Assembly (NCBI GenBank): GCA_947367415.1
Contig: CANBEE010000083.1
Location: 1 to 10,396, forward strand
Source: an uncultured Bacteroidales bacterium
GTDB lineage: Bacteria; Bacteroidota; Bacteroidia; Bacteroidales; Bacteroidaceae
DNA length: 10,396 nt
Reading direction: 5' to 3'
Shown: in pieces, positions 1-5,613 of the stretch
Layout: every line of letters starts with the position of its first letter
Position numbering within the stretch: the stretch's first letter is position 1
Notes under the pieces: generated by a model
Seen by the model: the letters and a program-made list of their open reading frames with translations, nothing else
The model's database searches: none
Told to the model about the DNA's origin: nothing
Translations under genes and position numbers: made by a program

Positions 1-512
1 TCTGGTACATCCGACGTTGCCAATGGTTGCATAGGTTCTGAAGCGGAAAGGTTCAGATAGGAATCAATTACAGAGTACCCCCCGAAAGGAATCTCTATGG
101 GACTTTCGCAGGAACCATCTTCAGAGAGGTAACGCAAAGCATAATCGGCAGATGCCTCAAACGAAAGTTGCAGAGAGGGTTGTGGCTCATCGGGTAAGGT
201 ACCAAGGAAAGCATCGATAAGACTAAGCGTACGGTCGGTCTCTATATTATTATCCGATACCGCATCATCATCAATATCAACCCTGTCTTTGTAGCCTTCA
301 ACAAGGCGACTCATCACACGACGATCGGCAATGTAGAGTATCGAACGTCGCAACTCTGTTCCAAAATCAGCTTCGTGTAGAAGGTATAAATTGTTGAGCA
401 ACAGGATGCGAGCAGTCTGGAAATAGGGATAGCGAGCTACGAGGGTTCGTAGTTCGTAGAGCGTTTCGCGATTGAGTCGTTCGGGATGATTGATTAATGT
501 GCTTAATACCAT
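1..512 (-). CDS. Conserved Bacteroidales hypothetical protein, possibly TPR-like (3' end outside window)
   Basis: I translated this by hand from the ATG at 512-510; 170 codons are visible and the frame is still open at base 1, so the C-terminus is missing. The protein begins MVLSTLINHPERLNRETLYE and continues with a helical stretch containing YPYFQTARILLLNNLY, then an acidic segment (DIDDDAVSDNN, about residues 78-88). It has no signal peptide or membrane segment, so it is probably cytoplasmic. From memory, proteins with this N-terminus are found in Bacteroidales directly after the LptE-like lipoprotein and before secG, and are often labelled tetratricopeptide-repeat proteins. No clear TPR consensus can be shown in the visible part. 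It lies 28 bases after the lptE stop on the same strand, so it is probably the third gene of the operon. The function is unknown. I am confident that it is a real gene and less so about the fold. Confidence 0.8.
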   Translation of the reverse strand, partial: MVLSTLINHPERLNRETLYELRTLVARYPYFQTARILLLNNLYLLHEADFGTELRRSILYIADRRVMSRLVEGYKDRVDIDDDAVSDNNIETDRTLSLIDAFLGTLPDEPQPSLQLSFEASADYALRYLSEDGSCESPIEIPFGGYSVIDSYLNLSASEPMQPLATSDVP

Positions 513-540
513 AGTATATGCTAATTAGCGACCAGCTTCA

Positions 541-1062
541 TTACCAATTGGCAACGGTAGCATTAAATATCTGCTCCACTATTTCATCAATCATTTGAGT
601 CACCAACTCTTCCTGAACATCATTGAGCTGCTGACTGGTATCAAATTCACGGCTAGCCGAGAACTGGCGCTCAAAATCTTCGCTGTGATTCTTTGCATTC
701 TCAAAACGCACGTTCACCGTCATCTTCAGCTGCATCATTGATGAATATCCATCAGAAGATATTGACTTGTTAACCTGATCGTAGCTTGTAATCTCACCAG
801 ACAGTGAGAGGTCGCCTCCACGCGTCACCTGCTGCAACTTTGTTTGATTGGCATAGATATCGCTCAGCGCGTTGTTGAACATGCTCTCCATAGGTCCCCA
901 TTGGTAGACTGCACGATTGGGGAAACTCTCCAGAGATATGGTTTTGATGATGTCGTAGTTGATGGATGCACCGTTGAACTTATATGAAATGGTACATCCC
1001 ATCAACAAGAGACTCAGCATCAATGATAGTCCTTTATATCTTCTTATATTTATACGCTTCAT
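541..1062 (-). CDS. lptE: LptE-family LPS-assembly outer-membrane lipoprotein
   Basis: This 173-residue lipoprotein has a basic N-terminus (MKRINIRRYKG), a hydrophobic core and the lipobox LLMG-C, with lipidation expected at Cys23. The residues after the Cys (TISYKFNG) lack an acidic surface-export signal, which fits a periplasm-facing outer-membrane anchor. The mature start (CTISYKFNGASINYD, then SFPNRA) is the pattern I associate with the Bacteroidetes branch of LptE. The mixed alpha/beta length of about 150 residues also suits LptE. In the Lpt pathway, LptE plugs the LptD barrel and helps insert LPS into the outer leaflet. The start lies 6 bases after the stop of the sigma-54 activator and no promoter is visible in that gap, so the two are almost certainly cotranscribed. 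The family assignment is by motif and neighbourhood memory; sequence conservation in LptE is low. Confidence 0.82.
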   Translation of the reverse strand: MKRINIRRYKGLSLMLSLLLMGCTISYKFNGASINYDIIKTISLESFPNRAVYQWGPMESMFNNALSDIYANQTKLQQVTRGGDLSLSGEITSYDQVNKSISSDGYSSMMQLKMTVNVRFENAKNHSEDFERQFSASREFDTSQQLNDVQEELVTQMIDEIVEQIFNATVANW

Positions 1063-1068
1063 GTGGAA

Positions 1069-2322
1069 TCAATAGTTTTCAAGATTATATTCCTTTATCT
1101 TGCGATAGAGTGTGCGTTCCGATATTTTCAGTTCTTGAGCTGCCATTTTGCGTTTTCCACGACAACGAATCAGTGCTTTGCGTATCAGCTCTCTTTCAGC
1201 ATTCTCCAGCGAGAGCACCTCTTCAACGTACTCTTCGGTGTCTTGAATGTCGTAGTCATCGTGCATATGTTCCTTGGTCGAGGTGATGGAAATTGTCGTA
1301 GGATGCGGCATCGGATGATCCTCTACAAAAGCCACATCCTTACTATGCGCATATCCACTGGAAGTATGGTGACCGACAGGAATTTCACCTCCCATGAGAG
1401 CATTCACCTGTTGGCGAAGCTCAGCCATATCGCGTCGCATATCAAAAAGTACCTGATACAGAATATCGCGCTCGCTTTCAAACGTTTTACCCTGTGCACC
1501 TTTATTACCCAAGAGCACAGGAAGGCTGGACTTAACCTCCGGCAGGTAGCTACGCAACACCTCTTCAGTAATCTCTCGCTGATTCGACAAGAGCGATATC
1601 TGCTCGGTCACATTTTTCAGTTGTCGTATATTGCCTGGCCAAGGATATGCCGCGAGTAATCGTTTGGCGCCGTCAGTAAGCTGCAGGGGAGGTATTGTAT
1701 AACGCTCAGACACATCCGCAGCAAACTTACGGAAGAGAAGGGATATGTCAGTGGGACGTTCACGCAAAGGTGGTACCTTAATAGGAATTGTATTGAGACG
1801 ATAATACAAATCTTCGCGGAAGTTACCCTGCGCTATGGCCTCCAAGAGATTTACATTGGTTGCAGCCACGATACGCACATTTGTCTTCTCCACCTTCGAC
1901 GAACCGACCTTGATAAATTCGCCCGACTCCAAAACGCGCAACAAGCGAGCTTGAGTCGACATGGGCAATTCGCCTATTTCATCCAAAAAGATTGTACCGT
2001 TATTCACCTCCGCGAAATATCCATTACGTTCATCGATGGCTCCTGTAAATGCACCTTTCACGTGTCCGAAGAGTTCTGAATCTATCGTACCCTCAGGTAT
2101 GGCACCACAGTTTACGGCAATATACTTATTATGTTTGCGTGCACTATTCTGATGAATAATCTGCGGGAAATGCTCCTTACCTACTCCACTTTCGCCCGTC
2201 ACGAGTACCGACAGGTCTGTCGGTGCCACCTGCATGGCAATATCAATAGCACGATTCAACTCCTCGGAATTGCCGATGATGCCGAACCGTAATTTTATCT
2301 TTTGTATCTCCCTATTATCCAT
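1069..2322 (-). CDS. Sigma-54-dependent transcriptional activator (AAA+ and Fis-type HTH, no N-terminal sensor)
   Basis: This 417-residue bacterial enhancer-binding protein remodels RpoN polymerase using ATP. Motifs run in order: Walker A GESGVGKE (residues 43-50), the sigma-54-contact loop GAFTGA (90-95), Walker B FLDE (112-115), sensor I AATN (153-156), the arginine-finger region FREDLYYRLN (168-177) and the sensor II segment PWPGNIRQLKN (227-237). A poorly conserved linker of about 110 residues (about 262-372) leads to a C-terminal Fis-type helix-turn-helix (about 375-413, with MAAQELKISERTLYRKIKEY). Only about 20 residues precede the AAA+ domain, so there is no receiver, GAF or PAS module. 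I chose ATG 2322. An in-frame ATG at 2376 would add 18 residues, but it lies inside the likely -7 promoter box (2374-2381), so it should not be transcribed as coding sequence. The gene heads the operon with lptE. Its target promoters are not visible here. Confidence 0.93.
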   Translation of the reverse strand: MDNREIQKIKLRFGIIGNSEELNRAIDIAMQVAPTDLSVLVTGESGVGKEHFPQIIHQNSARKHNKYIAVNCGAIPEGTIDSELFGHVKGAFTGAIDERNGYFAEVNNGTIFLDEIGELPMSTQARLLRVLESGEFIKVGSSKVEKTNVRIVAATNVNLLEAIAQGNFREDLYYRLNTIPIKVPPLRERPTDISLLFRKFAADVSERYTIPPLQLTDGAKRLLAAYPWPGNIRQLKNVTEQISLLSNQREITEEVLRSYLPEVKSSLPVLLGNKGAQGKTFESERDILYQVLFDMRRDMAELRQQVNALMGGEIPVGHHTSSGYAHSKDVAFVEDHPMPHPTTISITSTKEHMHDDYDIQDTEEYVEEVLSLENAERELIRKALIRCRGKRKMAAQELKISERTLYRKIKEYNLENY

Positions 2323-2373
2323 AAATACCACATTTATAATGCAGACAGTCCTATATAATGCAGATAAGTTAGG

Positions 2374-2381
2374 CAAAGTTA
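2374..2381 (-). promoter_or_regulatory. Bacteroidetes-type -7 box for the sigma-54 activator operon
   Basis: Read on the minus strand the box is TAACTTTG, an exact match to TAnnTTTG, inside the context TTG-TAACTTTG-CC. The start codon at 2322 is about 50 bases downstream. The -33 element is weak; no clean TTTG stands at the expected distance. The box also argues against the longer reading frame that would begin at 2376. Confidence 0.6.
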
Positions 2382-2423
2382 CAACATTTTCGCGATGAAC
2401 TCATGCTATTCAAGGATTTTTTG

Positions 2424-2431
2424 TATCTTCG
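2424..2431 (+). promoter_or_regulatory. Bacteroidetes-type -7 box for the GH43 lipoprotein gene
   Basis: TATCTTCG differs from TAnnTTTG at one position and sits 36 bases before the ATG at 2468. It is flanked by a 7-base inverted repeat (TTTTTTG at 2417-2423 and CAAAAAA at 2432-2438). No convincing -33 element is visible. Its -7 box is only about 42 bases from that of the divergent sigma-54 activator gene, so the two upstream regions overlap. Confidence 0.5.
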
Positions 2432-2467
2432 CAAAAAAATTGTCCTTACAAAACATCCATTATCACC

Positions 2468-3502
2468 ATGAAGAAAGTTGTTTTTACTCTCGCTGTTCTC
2501 CTCACCTTATGTTCCTGCGGTAACCTAAAGAAAGAAAGTTCACAAAGTCCATCTGCGCCCAAGCAAGAGTTGCAGCGTACCCGAGGCTTCCGCACAGAAA
2601 TTCCATTGGACTCTATCCGTCTTAGCGATCCCTGCATCATGGCCGACAAAGCTACCGGCATGTATTATATGACTGGTACGGGTGGCCGTATGTGGATGAG
2701 TCGCGACCTCGCTCGTTGGGAAGGTCCTTACCACATAGCCCTTACTGATAGTAACTCATGGATGGGTCCTCGTCCCCAGATATGGGCTGCCGAGTTTCAC
2801 CAATACAAAGGCAAATACTATTATTTTGCCACCTTCACGAACAATGCCGTCAAGATTGATACCGTAGCAGGCAACATCATACCTCGCCGTGCCAGCCATA
2901 TACTTGTAAGCGATACCCCAGAAGGCCCTTACCGCCCGATGGCCGACCCGACATACCTCCCTGCACACATGCCGACACTTGATGGCACCTTCTGGGTCGA
3001 CACAGACGGCAAACCATATATGATATACTGTGGCGAATGGTTACAAAACCTCAACGGCACCATGGAAAAGATTGAGCTCAAACCTGACCTAAGCGGTTCG
3101 ATAGGAGAAAGCAAGATACTCTTCCGCGCCAGCGACTCGCCCTGGAGCCGCGAAAAAATCGACGGCAAGGACGTTCCCAACCGCGTAACAGATGGCCCAT
3201 GGCTTTTCCGCACAGGCACGGGACGACTCGGTATGATATGGACCAGTTGGATATACAATGTTTACACACAAGGTGTTGCTTATTCCGCTAGCGGTACCCT
3301 TGAAGGGCCATGGGTACAAGAACCTGAACCAATCACCCCACCAAACTTTGGACATGGTATGCTATTCCAAGATTTGAACGGGCAATGGCTCATGTCTGTA
3401 CACAGCCATCGTGATGTAGGCCACTACATCCGCATACCTCACCTCTTCAAGGTAGACCTCTCGGGTGACAAGCTCGTAGTGGGTGAACGCTACATTCCAT
3501 AA
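2468..3502 (+). CDS. Glycoside hydrolase family 43-type lipoprotein
   Basis: This 344-residue protein has a lipoprotein signal (MKKVVFTLAVLLTLCS-C, lipidation expected at Cys17), a short Ser/Gln-rich linker, and one five-bladed beta-propeller of GH43 type (about residues 44-340). Family members mostly cleave alpha-L-arabinofuranosyl or beta-D-xylosyl linkages by inversion. The general base is probably Asp54 (LSDPCIM), the pKa-modulating Asp is Asp172 (LDGTFWVD), and a conserved late His is His296 (FGHGM). Other GH43 landmarks are WAAEFH (106-111) and KGKYYYFATF (114-123). Where the general acid Glu is normally found (EGP or EAP), this protein has Asp242 in VTDGPWLFR; this may be a subfamily trait. 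The residues after Cys17 (GNLKKE) are not a strong surface-export signal, so the side of the outer membrane is uncertain. It has its own promoter and terminator and no SusC/SusD partner here. The substrate cannot be read from the sequence. Confidence 0.87.
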   Translation: MKKVVFTLAVLLTLCSCGNLKKESSQSPSAPKQELQRTRGFRTEIPLDSIRLSDPCIMADKATGMYYMTGTGGRMWMSRDLARWEGPYHIALTDSNSWMGPRPQIWAAEFHQYKGKYYYFATFTNNAVKIDTVAGNIIPRRASHILVSDTPEGPYRPMADPTYLPAHMPTLDGTFWVDTDGKPYMIYCGEWLQNLNGTMEKIELKPDLSGSIGESKILFRASDSPWSREKIDGKDVPNRVTDGPWLFRTGTGRLGMIWTSWIYNVYTQGVAYSASGTLEGPWVQEPEPITPPNFGHGMLFQDLNGQWLMSVHSHRDVGHYIRIPHLFKVDLSGDKLVVGERYIP

Positions 3503-3531
3503 AGCACAATTAATGCACATAATGTAATACC

Positions 3532-3567
3532 AAAACGGCCTGCAACGACAACATGCAGGCCGTTTTT
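3532..3567 (+). terminator. Rho-independent terminator after the GH43 lipoprotein gene
   Basis: A perfect 13-bp stem is formed by 3532-3544 (AAAACGGCCTGCA) and 3554-3566, with a 9-base loop and a run of five T at 3563-3567. It begins 29 bases after the stop codon. Because the left arm starts with AAAA, it could also work weakly in the other direction, but no minus-strand gene ends here. Confidence 0.9.
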
Positions 3568-3634
3568 CACGGAAAGACGAAAAAAATATAGAAAATATTA
3601 GTTTATCTCGGTAGAAATTACTTTATTTGTCGTC

Positions 3635-3642
3635 CATATTTG
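3635..3642 (+). promoter_or_regulatory. Possible -7 box for the DUF349 gene
   Basis: CATATTTG matches TAnnTTTG except at its first base and lies 41 bases before the ATG at 3684. No -33 element is evident. Since a strong terminator separates this gene from the one upstream, some promoter must lie in 3568-3683, and this is the best candidate I see. The rest of the 181-base gap (3503-3683) holds only the terminator and A/T-rich sequence. Confidence 0.3.
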
Positions 3643-3683
3643 GAATAATACCGTGTAACAAACTTTTAAAAGTACAAAAAACA

Positions 3684-5528
3684 ATGACGGATACGCATGA
3701 CCCCAAGGCTAATGCCACAACGCAAGAGCCTGCAGAACAAGAACAGGTTTTGACACAAAACGAAGCTACGACAAAAGAAACTATTACCAACGACGTGGAT
3801 TCATCCACCCCCGATGCCAGTGAGTCTGCTCAAGAGGCTCCACTGACATGCGTCGACGTCATCGAACGTATCAAAGTGCTTGCTCAAGAACCACTCAATG
3901 CACCCAAAGAAGAGCTCGAGCATCTTAAACAAACTTTTTATAAGCTACATCGCACAACCATCGAAGCTGCACGCGAAGCTCACCTCGCCTCAGGCGGAGT
4001 ACCCGAAGATTTCAAGCCTGACACCTCTGCCGAGGAGGAGTATAAGGCTGCGATGAGCGTTATCCGCGAGGCACGTGCCGAGCAACAGCGCAAGGAGGAG
4101 CAGCAGCGTGAGGAGAACTTCCTACGCAAAGAAGCCATCCTCGACCGCATACAAGCGATAATCGACAATTCAGATAAGGGACAGGCTTCATATAACGACT
4201 TCAAGGCTCTGCAACAAGAGTGGAAAAGCGTAGGTGATGTGCCTCCTACCAAGCAAGCCGATCTTTGGAAACAATACCAACAACTCACAGAGCGATTCTA
4301 CGACATACTGAAACTCAACATTGAATTCCGTGAGTATGACTTCAAGAAGAATCTTGAGGCCAAGACTCACCTATGTGAAGCAGCAGAGCGCCTCGCTGAA
4401 GAGCCAGATGTTGTATCAGCATTCCATCAATTACAGAAGCTCCATGAAGAGTATCGCGAAATAGGTCCCGTAGCCAAGGAGTTGCGTGAGGAGGTTTGGA
4501 CACGTTTTAAGACTGCCTCATCGGCCGTCAACAAGCGTCACCAACAGCATTTCGAGGATTTGAAGAAGAACGAAAACGAGAACCTCGAAAAGAAGACAGC
4601 CCTATGCGAAGCAATCGAAGCTATCGAATACGATAAACTCACGACTTATGCGCAGTGGAACGAGAAGACACAAGAGATCATCGCCCTGCAGGAGCAATGG
4701 AAGACTATCGGTTTCGCTCCTCAGAAGATGAACACCAAGATTTTCGAGCGTTTCCGTGCAGCTTGCGACACCTTCTTTACCAAGAAAGCAGATTTCTTCA
4801 AGGGCATGAAGGACAACCTTGCCATTAACCTTGAAAAGAAGACCGCCCTATGCGAGCAGGCCGAAGCTCTGCAAGACAGCACAGATTGGAAGGGCACAGC
4901 TGACAAACTTGCAGCCCTCCAGCGCGAATGGAAGGCCATAGGCCCCGTATCCAAGAAACACTCTGATGCAATTTGGCAACGATTCATCAAAGCTTGCGAT
5001 ACATTCTTCGAAAAGCGCAAAGAAGCAGGCGCTTCACAACGTAGCGAAGAGCATAAGAATCTGGAAAGAAAGAAAGAAGTCATCTCAGCCCTCGCGACCA
5101 TCGACCCTGCAAATCCGACAGAGGAGGATTCTGCAAAAATGCACGAACTCATACGCGAATGGAACAGCATAGGTCATGTTCCCTTCCGAGACAAGGACAA
5201 AACATACAAGCAATACAAAGAACTTATCGACAAACTCTTCGATGCATTCCATAAAAGAGAAGCTACAAGAAAAGTCGCACGTTTCAAGGACTCCATCAAG
5301 GAGGGCATGAACGTAGGTCGTGAGCGTGAACGCCTGCTACGAGCATACGATAACATGTGCAGCGAGATCAAGACCTATGAAAACAACCTTGGTTTCCTCT
5401 CTTCATCAAGCAAAAGTGGTAATAGCCTTGTTGCCGAGATGCAGCGTAAGATGGAAAAGCTCAAAGCAGATGCCGAAGTAATACTGAAGAAAATCAAGGC
5501 TCTCGAAGAAAAAGACGCACAAGAATAA
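3684..5528 (+). CDS. DUF349 repeat protein, cytoplasmic and largely coiled-coil
   Basis: This 614-residue protein is highly charged, with no signal peptide and no membrane segment. After an acidic, Gln/Glu/Thr-rich and probably disordered N-terminus (about 1-50) come five DUF349 repeats. Each has the hallmark aromatic-x-x-(I/V)-G followed by helices: EWKSVGDVP (Trp180), EYREIGPVA (Tyr257), QWKTIGFAP (Trp339), EWKAIGPVS (Trp416) and EWNSIGHVP (Trp493). Hallmark spacing is 77, 82, 77 and 77 residues. A helical tail (about 580-612) probably forms a coiled coil. The family is common in Bacteroidetes, and its function there is not established to my knowledge. I chose ATG 3684 because the only in-frame alternative upstream is a TTG at 3627, which lies before the putative promoter box. 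Repeats 3 and 4 share an almost identical 30-base stretch, which suggests internal duplication. Confidence 0.9.
   Translation: MTDTHDPKANATTQEPAEQEQVLTQNEATTKETITNDVDSSTPDASESAQEAPLTCVDVIERIKVLAQEPLNAPKEELEHLKQTFYKLHRTTIEAAREAHLASGGVPEDFKPDTSAEEEYKAAMSVIREARAEQQRKEEQQREENFLRKEAILDRIQAIIDNSDKGQASYNDFKALQQEWKSVGDVPPTKQADLWKQYQQLTERFYDILKLNIEFREYDFKKNLEAKTHLCEAAERLAEEPDVVSAFHQLQKLHEEYREIGPVAKELREEVWTRFKTASSAVNKRHQQHFEDLKKNENENLEKKTALCEAIEAIEYDKLTTYAQWNEKTQEIIALQEQWKTIGFAPQKMNTKIFERFRAACDTFFTKKADFFKGMKDNLAINLEKKTALCEQAEALQDSTDWKGTADKLAALQREWKAIGPVSKKHSDAIWQRFIKACDTFFEKRKEAGASQRSEEHKNLERKKEVISALATIDPANPTEEDSAKMHELIREWNSIGHVPFRDKDKTYKQYKELIDKLFDAFHKREATRKVARFKDSIKEGMNVGRERERLLRAYDNMCSEIKTYENNLGFLSSSSKSGNSLVAEMQRKMEKLKADAEVILKKIKALEEKDAQE
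4581..4856 (+). repeat. Near-identical 30-base direct repeat inside the DUF349 gene
   Basis: Bases 4581-4610 and 4827-4856 agree at 27 of 30 positions and encode NLEKKTALCE twice (residues 300-309 and 382-391), 246 bases apart. The three differences are at third codon positions or are silent. The downstream parts of the two protein repeats are also alike (AACDTFF and KACDTFF). This fits a relatively recent in-frame duplication of a DUF349 unit, or strong selection on this segment. Confidence 0.7.
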
Positions 5529-5547
5529 TCTACGATTTAAGACAAAG

Positions 5548-5587
5548 CAATAGCGAGGCGCATCATGGTGCGCCTCGCTATTGTTTT
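5548..5587 (+). terminator. Convergent-gap terminator, possibly bidirectional
   Basis: A perfect 15-bp stem joins 5548-5562 (CAATAGCGAGGCGCA) with 5569-5583 around a 6-base loop. TTTT at 5584-5587 follows on the plus strand, and AAA at 5544-5546 mirrors it. It lies 20 bases after the DUF349 stop and 27 bases beyond the stop of the converging minus-strand gene, so it probably ends transcription from both sides. The minus-strand T run is short (CTTTG), so termination in that direction is less certain. Confidence 0.85.
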
Positions 5588-5613
5588 ACCAACTATTCAT
5601 GTTTGCAGGATAC

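Noticed and set aside
1063..1659. Open frame of 198 codons on the plus strand, antisense to the sigma-54 activator
   Set aside because: The minus-strand protein in the same bases has an unbroken set of enhancer-binding-protein motifs. The plus-strand translation shows no recognisable domain and starts inside the lptE/activator junction.
2323..2376. Eighteen-residue N-terminal extension of the sigma-54 activator starting at 2376
   Set aside because: The extra ATG lies inside the likely -7 promoter box, and the resemblance to the family begins at MDNREIQKIKLRFGIIGN, encoded from 2322.
2417..2438. Inverted repeat TTTTTTG/CAAAAAA flanking the GH43 -7 box as a specific operator
   Set aside because: The same TTG-box-CAAAA context surrounds the acyl carrier protein -7 box, so it is probably ordinary promoter context in this phylum and not a dedicated site.
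3627..3683. TTG start 19 codons upstream of the DUF349 ATG
   Set aside because: TTG starts are rare in this group, the extension lies over the candidate promoter box, and the acidic N-terminus starts naturally at MTDTHDP.
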